A stretch of DNA of 10,628 nucleotides from Alphaproteobacteria bacterium (GTDB lineage Bacteria; Pseudomonadota; Alphaproteobacteria; CAAHEQ01; UBA3637): the NCBI GenBank assembly GCA_017555325.1, contig JAFZGR010000080.1, forward strand, positions 1 through 10,628. Direction: 5' to 3'. The translations under genes and the position numbers were made by a program. The notes under the pieces are model-generated. The model saw nothing but the letters and a program-made list of their open reading frames with translations, made no database searches and was not told the origin of the DNA. This document shows positions 1-5,963 of the stretch, one piece after another. Each line of letters starts with the position of its first letter. The first letter of the stretch is position 1.

Positions 1-780
1 AAAAAGTATGATGTTGATGTTGTTAAAGGGGCATATAATGAATTTTTTGACGATGAATCGGGTGTGGGGTATATACAAATCAGCTCAGAAACAGAACACA
101 TTCATCCCTTGGAAAATCCGTTTGTTATTTATGATTATTCAGTGCCATTATTAAATCATGCCAGTATTTGGACGGGTATTTATCGGTTGTCTTTCATTAA
201 GAAAAATAAGATTCGGGTTTTTGAAAAAAATAAAGGTCGATATGCTGATCAAAATTGGCGGTATGAAACTTTAATTCTTGCTGATAAAATTTATTGGGAA
301 AATAAACCATTCTATAATTATCGGTTGACAAACGAAAATGCATCTTCTTTCAAAAAAAATAATCCGGATGATGTTTTTGATATTTATAGCTCACTGGATT
401 CTTTTTTTGCAAGATATCCCGAAAGGTATAAACAGGTGCAAGATGTTTATTATTATGGGCTTTTTCGACATTTGTTTTGGAATTTAAATCGGGTTGAATC
501 GAAATACAGATTGTATTTGTTTAAAAGAATGCATATTGTTTTTAGAAAAATGGATAAATCGGTTGTGTTAAAATCTAATCTGTTTTCACCAAAAGAAAAA
601 ATAACGTTTCAACGGTTGTATAGGAAAACGTATTTGGTGGAAATTTTATCAAAAACAGCTGTTGAATGGTGTTTTTCCCTAAAAAATTCCAATTGTCGGC
701 AATATAAAGTCATTAAATTGTTTGGTATTTCCGTCCGTTTTAAGAAAAAGAAAAAAAGATTAAAAATTAAAGTTATTTAA
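1..780 (+). CDS. Glycosyltransferase family 2, C-terminal part (5' end outside window)
   Basis: The reading frame is open from base 1 to the TAA at 778-780, giving 259 visible residues of a longer protein. The visible part matches the second half of bacterial GT2 enzymes that build LPS or capsule sugars. A segment of the type 'SIWTGIYRLSFI', then F..N.GRYADQNW.YETL, then YWENKPFYNYRLTNENASS, corresponds to the acceptor-side region of these GT-A enzymes. The nucleotide-sugar half with the DxD motif must lie upstream of the window. The C-terminus (YKVIKLFGISVRFKKKKK) is a strongly basic tail of a kind common at the end of LPS glycosyltransferases, probably for membrane association. The internal GTG at 64 is not the real start, because the frame and the homology continue upstream of it. 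Donor and acceptor sugars cannot be told. Family confidence is high; the exact role is unknown. Confidence 0.85.
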   Translation, partial: KKYDVDVVKGAYNEFFDDESGVGYIQISSETEHIHPLENPFVIYDYSVPLLNHASIWTGIYRLSFIKKNKIRVFEKNKGRYADQNWRYETLILADKIYWENKPFYNYRLTNENASSFKKNNPDDVFDIYSSLDSFFARYPERYKQVQDVYYYGLFRHLFWNLNRVESKYRLYLFKRMHIVFRKMDKSVVLKSNLFSPKEKITFQRLYRKTYLVEILSKTAVEWCFSLKNSNCRQYKVIKLFGISVRFKKKKKRLKIKVI

Positions 781-894
781 GGCGCCAAATATAACATTGC
801 TCATGTGCGTGGGGTGTGACGAATAGTTCATTCCAGTTGTGAAACTTTGGAATTCATGAACGAAATTCGAATGTTTGTCTTTGTTTGTGGACAA

Positions 895-1701
895 TTATTT
901 TAAAAAAGATGAAAGTGTGACGGGAACGGGCAAAAGTTGCCATTGATTGTCAAACGGGAAATGTGTTTTGATGAATTTTCGGGGATTTGCATCAAAATAA
1001 TCGTTATTTAAAGATTTTCCTTTTGTTAATTCTTGAATGTTGGGGGTTTTTTGTTCTCGTTTTTGTAATAGTTTTTCCATGGCACGATTGTTCCGAATTT
1101 CCTTTGCTGTATAGGCTCGATCTTCATTGTGCATCCAATAAGTATCAATTAACATCCAGTGATTATCTGCTTTGACGGCATTCCAAGCAGCTTCATATTT
1201 TTGCATATCATAATTAGGAATGATGCCTGTTTGTTGAAGGGCGTGTGTAACGGTTTGTAATTTAGGGTTGTTTCTGTGTGGAGCTGTTACATATTTACCT
1301 GCGTAACCCTCAATAATAACGGATTCTAAACCAGCATTTTGACAAAGTTGGTGATAGAGTTCAGCATAATCAAAACTTGTTCCTAGTCTGGTTTTTAAAA
1401 TGTTTTGAGAAGACGGATAATCTGCCGGTATGTTTTTGTTTGTAGCTTCTTTGATTTTTTTGTCCGCATATCCGTTTTTTTGGAATTGATAGGCAACATA
1501 AGCTGCTAAAATACGGGCTTTTTCCAGTTCTGTTTGCTTGTTGTTTGTGAGAGATTTTACAATGCTTTCGATGGATGAAGCTTTACCTAACGGTAATTTT
1601 TTTGCTGTATTGTCTAACTGAGCATAATTAGTAGCAAAAACTGATGTTGAAAATGTAAGAATAATTATGAAATAAAAAAAAATTTTTATTATTTTATACA
1701 T
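895..1701 (-). CDS. Exported kyphoscoliosis-type transglutaminase-like protein lacking catalytic Cys and His
   Basis: The product has 268 residues. Residues 1-23 form a signal peptide (basic start, long hydrophobic run, VFA cleavage site), so it is likely periplasmic or secreted. Residues about 50-190 resemble a transglutaminase-like (papain-like) fold: LGTSFDYAELYHQLCQNAGL is the core helix, followed by VIIEGYAGKY and then AAWNAVKADNHWMLIDTYW. The C-terminal stretch with ANPRKFIKTHFPFDNQWQLL resembles the tail of kyphoscoliosis (KY) peptidase-type proteins. In active members the core reads G-x-C-x-x-YA and HAWN...D. Here the Cys position is Ser109 and the His position is Ala171; only Asp186 remains. 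The frame is otherwise intact, so a binding or structural role without catalysis is my inference. The start ATG has an AGGA-like site ahead of it and lies 2 nt after the stop of the upstream gene, so the two form an operon. Confidence 0.75.
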   Translation of the reverse strand: MYKIIKIFFYFIIILTFSTSVFATNYAQLDNTAKKLPLGKASSIESIVKSLTNNKQTELEKARILAAYVAYQFQKNGYADKKIKEATNKNIPADYPSSQNILKTRLGTSFDYAELYHQLCQNAGLESVIIEGYAGKYVTAPHRNNPKLQTVTHALQQTGIIPNYDMQKYEAAWNAVKADNHWMLIDTYWMHNEDRAYTAKEIRNNRAMEKLLQKREQKTPNIQELTKGKSLNNDYFDANPRKFIKTHFPFDNQWQLLPVPVTLSSFLK

Positions 1702-1703
1702 AT

Positions 1704-2588
1704 TTAATCCTTTGTGTTTACTTCAAAATTACGTTGCCAATTATAAGGGAGCGGTTTGCGTAGAATTTGGGTTAGATATAAATCTGTTGGTAATATTTTT
1801 TCAAGATGTTGCACAACTTGTTGTATGGTAGGATGTTTTTGATTGTTTTTTAACAACTCTTGTGTTTTTTCGCCGTTTAGTAGATTTAAAATACTTTGGG
1901 GTGTTTTTTTTGTTTCTAGAGTTTCGTTGATCAGGGTAATAGCTGTTAATGGTAGATTTTTGGATAGACAAACATCCATCATCGTTTGCGGTTCTTCTGT
2001 TTGTGTAAAAGTATATTTGTGTTCCGGATGAAAGTAGCCGGGGATTTTGCTTCGAAAAACCCGTTCCCATAAATCTCTTATACTGATTAATTCTCCGACA
2101 CGGGATAAAAAGGCATCTAATTCTTTTATTTGTTTGGCGTGTTTTTTAATTTTTTCTTTTGTTTCATGAGTGGGGGCATGATAGAATATTTTTTTTCGGA
2201 TGTTTTTTTGGATTTGTCCTAAATTCATCAATGAGGTGAAACGTTTTGGAAAAATTTGACGGGGAAAAACGTTGGTCAGGCATTCGCGGGCAAATTGATA
2301 ATCTTCTGCCTGTAATGCTAAATCCATAAGTGTGTATCTGTTTTTGTCATATTGATAGAGAGATGCTTTGAAAAATGGATTGATTTTTGTACCATCCAAT
2401 TCGACGGATAAATCGTCGAAATGTCCTGATAATAAACGCATTTGTCTATATGTTTCATTGTTACGAGAAGCAAAATACTTTGCAAATGTGACAATTTCAG
2501 CATTGTTTCGGGCGGCATAAACCTCATTTATTGGCATATCAGGATATGCCGCATGTATTATTTTGATGTTGTCTTCCGGTTGGGTCAT
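1704..2588 (-). CDS. Hypothetical cytoplasmic protein with two degenerate ankyrin-like units
   Basis: The product has 294 residues, with no signal peptide and no membrane segment, and I do not recognise a named family. Two stretches align with each other: residues 85-108 (YTLMDLALQAEDYQFARECL...) and 201-224 (QTMMDVCLSKNLPLTAITLI...). They share T-[LM]-M-D-[LV]-[AC]-L-x(3)-[DN]-x(3)-A, which resembles the helix-turn-helix of ankyrin repeats. Between them, residues about 126-165 are very Lys/Glu-rich and probably helical or coiled coil. The start is well supported by GGAGG four bases before the ATG. It is the first gene of a two-gene operon; the exported transglutaminase-like gene begins 2 nt after its stop. 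A promoter lies just upstream at 2621-2649. A role in protein-protein contacts is inference only. Confidence 0.7.
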   Translation of the reverse strand: MTQPEDNIKIIHAAYPDMPINEVYAARNNAEIVTFAKYFASRNNETYRQMRLLSGHFDDLSVELDGTKINPFFKASLYQYDKNRYTLMDLALQAEDYQFARECLTNVFPRQIFPKRFTSLMNLGQIQKNIRKKIFYHAPTHETKEKIKKHAKQIKELDAFLSRVGELISIRDLWERVFRSKIPGYFHPEHKYTFTQTEEPQTMMDVCLSKNLPLTAITLINETLETKKTPQSILNLLNGEKTQELLKNNQKHPTIQQVVQHLEKILPTDLYLTQILRKPLPYNWQRNFEVNTKD

Positions 2589-2620
2589 AATGCCTCCGTT
2601 TTGTTTGATAATCTTCTTTA

Positions 2621-2649
2621 AAAATACATCTGTTTTAAAAAAATGTCAA
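2621..2649 (-). promoter_or_regulatory. Sigma70-type promoter of the 895-2588 operon
   Basis: Read on the minus strand, TTGACA (complement of 2644-2649, a full consensus -35) is followed after exactly 17 bases by TATTTT (complement of 2621-2626, 4 of 6 to TATAAT). The start codon of the first gene is about 33 bases downstream of the -10, with GGAGG in between. Spacing, match and position all fit. Confidence 0.6.
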
Positions 2650-2662
2650 GTGAGTTGAATCC

Positions 2663-2696
2663 GTGCTTGAAAACAGATTTAAATTGTGCTAAGCAT
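2663..2696 (+). promoter_or_regulatory. Candidate promoter region of tpiA
   Basis: GTGCTTGAAA at 2663-2672 gives a -35-like TTGAAA. Seventeen bases later comes TAAGCAT (2690-2696), a poor -10 match. An alternative pair is TTGAAT at 2655-2660 with TTAAAT at 2679-2684 (18-base spacer). Both GTGCTTG and TAAGCAT recur upstream of secG. The region lies between the divergent operon and tpiA, so a tpiA promoter must be nearby, but the exact hexamers are uncertain. Confidence 0.3.
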
Positions 2697-2737
2697 AAAA
2701 AAAGTGAGTGTTTAATTTAATTTTAAGGAGTAAAAAA

Positions 2738-3493
2738 ATGCGTCGTAAATTAATTGCTGGAAATTGGAAAATGAATGAATTAAAAACAGAAGGATTGGAA
2801 CTGGCACAGGCTGTTTTTGATAAATGTGCCGGACAAAAATTACCTTTTGATGTGTTGATTTGTCCACCCATGAGTTTATTGGGTATGGTCGCGGATTTGC
2901 CTCACGAAGTTGTTGGAGTCGGTTCACAGGATGTGGCGTGTACAACAAAATCCGCTGGGGCTTTTACAGGAGATGTTTCTGCCACTATGGTTAAGGATTT
3001 AGGTGCAACACATACACTTGTTGGGCATTCCGAACGACGGACGATGCATCATGAAACAGATGAAGTTGTTTGTCAAAAGGCTTTAAATGCAATGAATGCT
3101 GGTTTGACGGCCGTTGTTTGTATCGGGGAAACGGAAATTGAACGTGAAAACGGTGAAGCTTTAACCGTTGTTGCACGTCAAATTAAAGGTTCTGTTCCGA
3201 AAACCGCAACGGCAGATAATTGCGTGATTGCTTATGAACCTGTTTGGGCAATTGGTACAGGCAAAACCCCGACAACAGAGGATGTTGCAGAAGTGCATAC
3301 GGCAATTCGTCAGGAATTGACATCTTTGTTGGGTGAAAAAATAGCTTCTCAAATGCGTATTTTATATGGTGGTTCCGTTAAACCTTCAAATGCAAAAGAA
3401 TTGTTGTCTGTTGAGAATGTTGATGGGGCTTTAATCGGTGGTGCTAGTTTAAAAATTGAAGATTTTTGGGGTATTGCCGCAACACAATTATAA
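2738..3493 (+). CDS. tpiA: Triosephosphate isomerase
   Basis: This 251-residue enzyme of normal family length interconverts dihydroxyacetone phosphate and glyceraldehyde 3-phosphate in glycolysis and gluconeogenesis, in the cytoplasm. All signature elements are visible: AGNWKMN with the substrate Lys11, GHSERR with the electrophile His97, AYEPVWAIGTGKT with the base Glu167 and the flexible loop 6 after it, and the phosphate-binding YGGSVK (about 210-215) and GALIGGASL (about 230-238). The start is ATG 2738, with AAGGAG at 2725-2730 and a 7-base spacer. A GTG ten codons upstream has no ribosome site and would add a non-homologous extension. It is first in the plus-strand block. The next gene, a secreted four-Cys protein, starts 38 bases after its stop, so cotranscription is likely. 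Confidence 0.97.
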   Translation: MRRKLIAGNWKMNELKTEGLELAQAVFDKCAGQKLPFDVLICPPMSLLGMVADLPHEVVGVGSQDVACTTKSAGAFTGDVSATMVKDLGATHTLVGHSERRTMHHETDEVVCQKALNAMNAGLTAVVCIGETEIERENGEALTVVARQIKGSVPKTATADNCVIAYEPVWAIGTGKTPTTEDVAEVHTAIRQELTSLLGEKIASQMRILYGGSVKPSNAKELLSVENVDGALIGGASLKIEDFWGIAATQL

Positions 3494-3531
3494 ATAAAAA
3501 CGGGGCGTTTGCTTTTGAGAAAGGAAAAAAG

Positions 3532-4080
3532 ATGCGATTTGGTTATTTAATGTTTATCGGGTTGATGTTTGCAGGTGTATCGGCGCAAGCTGATGTCGGT
3601 TTGTGTCTGAAAAATTTACCGGATATGATAAAAACGGATTCGCAAGAAGAAGCTTTTATTTTTAAAAAAAGTTCTCGCCCCGATTCTTTTCAGATTGTTG
3701 TTGAATCGGATACAAAACAAAATTATTATCAAACATATCATAATGAAGTCTGTTTTGCCAAGGTCGCTTTATTGGAAACAGATATGGGTCGGTTGACAAA
3801 TACTAAAATTAAAAGATATGCAAAAGAAGCGAGTTCTTTTCAAATTACGGGACAAGATCGTGCCGAAATTGAAAAAGAACGGTTTTTTTATACAATGGGT
3901 GTTGAACAAGATCAAACAAATGTGTTGATGGTAACTGGTTTTAATAATCGTATTTTACAAGTGCGGATGACATGTCAGGCAATGACTTCTCTTGAGAAAA
4001 AAGAAAACAGACGGATGACCGTTCATTGGGCAAAAGAATTAGCAAAAAACTTATTAAATGCTGTTAAAAACTGTAAGTAA
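3532..4080 (+). CDS. Secreted four-cysteine protein of unknown function (paralog A)
   Basis: The product has 182 residues. Residues 1-20 form a signal peptide (MRFGYLMFIGLMFAGVSAQA), so the mature protein starts near Asp21 and lies in the periplasm or outside. Four cysteines (25, 74, 148, 181) are all in the mature part and could form two disulfides. I do not recognise the family. It is a diverged paralog of the next gene: both begin their mature part with [LV]CxKxLP, and both end with a C-x(2)-M-x(2)-L-[EK]-x-[KE] helix and a final Cys exactly 33 residues after the third. The start is ATG 3532, preceded by AAAGG at 3520-3524. A longer frame starting inside tpiA has no ribosome site and would bury the signal peptide. 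It overlaps the next gene by 23 nt. Confidence 0.8.
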   Translation: MRFGYLMFIGLMFAGVSAQADVGLCLKNLPDMIKTDSQEEAFIFKKSSRPDSFQIVVESDTKQNYYQTYHNEVCFAKVALLETDMGRLTNTKIKRYAKEASSFQITGQDRAEIEKERFFYTMGVEQDQTNVLMVTGFNNRILQVRMTCQAMTSLEKKENRRMTVHWAKELAKNLLNAVKNCK

Positions 4081-4654
4081 AATTTTTGGGATTTTGGGGT
4101 TTATATGTCTTTCATCGGTTTGTTTGGCTGATGAGCTATCGAGTGTGTGTATCAAAAAATTACCAAATCGACTTGGTTTAGAACAAAAAGCTCCTGAAAC
4201 AATGCGTTTTATCAGTAATGAAACGGATATAATTGATTATGAAAATCAAAAAGGAGGAAAAGGTTGGGGATATGCTCGTAAATATAGAAATGGTTCTTGT
4301 GAGGTGATTATCTATGTATATAATCGGGAAAAGGAAGTTGTTTCAAATGAGGATATTTCTGCAGAATTAGCGTATTTTGATGGGTTTACTCCGGAAGGAC
4401 AGTTTCAAAAGGAAGTTGGAGAAGATGTTTTTTCCGGTATTGCGGGGATAAAAGCGGTTGATGAAACAGTCGGTAAGCAGGTTCACATGGTTTCCATTAC
4501 GGCAAAAAATAGACAATTTATAAAATATCGAACCTCTTGTCGATTAATGTCGGATTTAAAAGAAGAAGCCAATTTCCGATTGGCGGATATGTTTACAACG
4601 CAAGTTCTAAAAGAGACATATGGTTTGTTATCGGATTGTTTGTCGGAGGAATAA
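4058..4654 (+). CDS. Secreted four-cysteine protein of unknown function (paralog B)
   Basis: The product has 198 residues, with a signal peptide at residues 1-24 (hydrophobic core IFGILGFICLSSVCLA, cleavage before DEL). Mature cysteines are 31, 81, 161 and 194, spaced 50, 80 and 33, against 49, 74 and 33 in the preceding gene; this and the shared KxLP and C-terminal motifs show tandem duplication and divergence. The middle part (residues 60-120) differs more and is Gly/Tyr-rich around GGKGWGYARKYRNGSC. No known family is recognised. The ATG at 4058 lies inside the upstream gene and lacks a clear ribosome site, so translation is probably coupled to the upstream gene. A TTG at 4094 would cut into the signal peptide. 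Function is unknown; export with disulfide bonds is the supported inference. Confidence 0.78.
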   Translation: MLLKTVSKIFGILGFICLSSVCLADELSSVCIKKLPNRLGLEQKAPETMRFISNETDIIDYENQKGGKGWGYARKYRNGSCEVIIYVYNREKEVVSNEDISAELAYFDGFTPEGQFQKEVGEDVFSGIAGIKAVDETVGKQVHMVSITAKNRQFIKYRTSCRLMSDLKEEANFRLADMFTTQVLKETYGLLSDCLSEE

Positions 4655-4693
4655 AAAATATTATTGTTTTTTTGACAAAAAGATTCTTTGTGC

Positions 4694-4722
4694 TTGCAAA
4701 ATAATCAAAAATACGATATTGT
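4694..4722 (+). promoter_or_regulatory. Candidate promoter ahead of secG
   Basis: TTGCAA (4694-4699), a 17-base spacer and TATTGT (4717-4722, 4 of 6 to TATAAT) form a reasonable sigma70-type promoter about 30 bases before the secG ATG. A perfect TTGACA also occurs at 4672-4677 but has no good -10 at the right distance. The 99-base gap between paralog B and secG is long enough for independent transcription of secG-kdsA-eno. No clear terminator precedes it, so read-through from tpiA is also possible. Confidence 0.4.
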
Positions 4723-4753
4723 TAAGCATCGTTTAAATAACAAAGGAAAGAAA

Positions 4754-5050
4754 ATGCAAACAATTATTTTAACAATTCATATTATTTTAGCTATTTGTAT
4801 CACCTTGCTTGTTTTATTACAACGTTCAGAAGGCGGGGCTTTGGGATCGTTGGGTGGTGGTCAAAGTGCCTCTAGTTTATTTACGGGTCGTCAGGCTGGT
4901 AATTTTTTAACACGTATGACGGTTTATTTGTTTATCGGGTTTGTTGCTACCAGTTTAACATTAGTTATTATAGCCAAAAAAGTTAATCAAGCTGAAACAA
5001 TATCCATTGTTCCGACAACAACAGAACAAAATGTACCGGTAGAAAAATAA
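4754..5050 (+). CDS. secG: Preprotein translocase subunit SecG
   Basis: This 98-residue inner-membrane protein is the auxiliary subunit of the SecYEG channel and helps SecA-driven protein export. It has the SecG layout: TM helix 1 at about 4-22, the conserved loop LLQRSEGGALGSLGGG (21-36) with the phi-Q-x-[SG]-[ED]-GG motif, a Ser/Gly stretch SASSLFTGR, TM helix 2 at about 54-75, and a short polar tail. The start is ATG 4754 after AAAGGAAAG (4742-4750). An upstream TTG in frame (4688) would add an unrelated extension overlapping the promoter. The gene sits in its usual neighbourhood downstream of tpiA. The next gene is kdsA, 24 bases on, whereas pyrG commonly follows secG in alphaproteobacteria. 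Confidence 0.93.
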   Translation: MQTIILTIHIILAICITLLVLLQRSEGGALGSLGGGQSASSLFTGRQAGNFLTRMTVYLFIGFVATSLTLVIIAKKVNQAETISIVPTTTEQNVPVEK

Positions 5051-5074
5051 CTCTTAATATTGGGAGGGTGTAAA

Positions 5075-5902
5075 ATGCAAAAAATTGTTGAATTAAAGAA
5101 CATTCGTTTTTCAAATGAAAGTCCGTTTGTTTTAATTGCAGGTCCCTGCCAAATGGAGAGTGCCTCCCATGGGATGGAAATGGCATCGGCTTTAAAGGAA
5201 TTAACGGATAAAATGCATATTCCATTTGTTTTTAAAGCCTCTTTTGATAAGGCAAACAGAACCAGTATTAATGGTATTCGTGGCATGGGATTGGAAAAGG
5301 CCTTAACGGCATTTGCAGATATTAAATCTACATTAAATTGTCCGGTATTGACTGATATTCATGAACCATTTCAATGTCCGATTGCCGCAGAAGTGATTGA
5401 TGTTTTGCAAATTCCAGCATTTTTATGTCGTCAAACGGATTTGGTTGTTGCTGCCGGCAAAACAGGATGTGTTATTAATGTTAAAAAAGGTCAGTTTATG
5501 GCCCCGTGGGATATGAAAAACGTTGTCGCAAAAATTGAAAGTACAGGAAATGATAAAATTATTTTAACGGAACGGGGTGTTTCTTTTGGATATAACACTT
5601 TGGTTGTAGATATGCGTTCTTTGCCGATTATGAAGCAAACCGGATATCCGGTTGTATTCGATGCGACACATTCTGTTCAGCAACCGGGCGGGCAAGGAGC
5701 TTCTAGTGGTGGACAACGGGAATTTGCACCTGTTTTGGCAAATTGCGCCGTTACAACGGGAATTGCTGGTGTCTTTATTGAAACACATGAAACGCCGGAT
5801 ACGGCTCCAAGTGATGGACCAAATATGATTCCGTTAAAAGAAATGCAATCCGTGTTAGCGAAATTACAGCAGTATGATGCGATTGCTAAACAGGATTTTT
5901 AG
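5075..5902 (+). CDS. kdsA: 2-dehydro-3-deoxyphosphooctonate aldolase (KDO-8-phosphate synthase), metal-dependent class
   Basis: This 275-residue cytoplasmic enzyme condenses phosphoenolpyruvate with arabinose 5-phosphate to KDO-8-phosphate, the precursor of Kdo in the LPS inner core. Family motifs are clear: VLIAGPCQMES, FKASFDKANRTS, TDIHEP, PAFLCRQTDL, GCVINVKKGQFM, ERGVSFGYNTLVVDMR, FDATHSVQ and the end motif SDGPNMIPL. The metal site of class II enzymes is complete: Cys25 in GPC, His199 in DATH, Glu236 in IETH and Asp247 in SDGPN. Metal-independent enzymes such as that of E. coli have Asn in place of this Cys. The start is ATG 5075 with GGGAGG at 5062-5067. It stops with TAG and lies 24 bases after secG, so it is cotranscribed. 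Its presence implies an LPS-bearing outer membrane. Confidence 0.96.
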   Translation: MQKIVELKNIRFSNESPFVLIAGPCQMESASHGMEMASALKELTDKMHIPFVFKASFDKANRTSINGIRGMGLEKALTAFADIKSTLNCPVLTDIHEPFQCPIAAEVIDVLQIPAFLCRQTDLVVAAGKTGCVINVKKGQFMAPWDMKNVVAKIESTGNDKIILTERGVSFGYNTLVVDMRSLPIMKQTGYPVVFDATHSVQQPGGQGASSGGQREFAPVLANCAVTTGIAGVFIETHETPDTAPSDGPNMIPLKEMQSVLAKLQQYDAIAKQDF

Positions 5903-5905
5903 GGG

Positions 5906-5931
5906 AACAAAAGAATAAAGGTTCTTTTGTT
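5906..5931 (+). repeat. Perfect 10-bp inverted repeat between kdsA and eno
   Basis: AACAAAAGAA (5906-5915), a six-base loop and TTCTTTTGTT (5922-5931) are perfect complements starting 4 bases after the kdsA stop. The stem is AT-rich with only two G-C pairs and is followed by TAATATT rather than a T run, so it is at best a weak terminator, an attenuator, or a 3'-end processing or stability element. Confidence 0.5.
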
Positions 5932-5951
5932 TAATATTCATCTCATACAGG

Positions 5952-5956
5952 AAAGG
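5952..5956 (+). promoter_or_regulatory. Ribosome binding site that decides the eno start
   Basis: AAAGG at 5952-5956 is one base before an ATG at 5958 but seven bases before the in-frame ATG at 5964. Only the latter spacing suits initiation, so the protein begins MSEIIDILGREILDSRG, which is also where enolases normally begin. Confidence 0.65.
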
Positions 5957-5963
5957 AATGAAA

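Noticed and set aside
64..66. GTG as a start for the glycosyltransferase
   Set aside because: The frame is open and homologous upstream to base 1, so the gene simply enters the window from the left.
826..861. Imperfect hairpin (GTTCAT ... ATGAAC outer arms) between the convergent glycosyltransferase and transglutaminase-like genes
   Set aside because: The stem has asymmetric bulges and no T run on either strand, so I cannot call it a terminator. The 114-base gap 781-894 otherwise shows nothing I can name.
1801..2070. 89-residue minus-strand frame overlapping the ankyrin-like gene
   Set aside because: Its composition is what an out-of-frame reading gives, and it overlaps a well-supported gene with ribosome site and promoter.
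4655..4690. Possible terminator after the secreted pair (T-rich stretch before TTGACA)
   Set aside because: There is a T run but no stem before it, so read-through into secG cannot be excluded.
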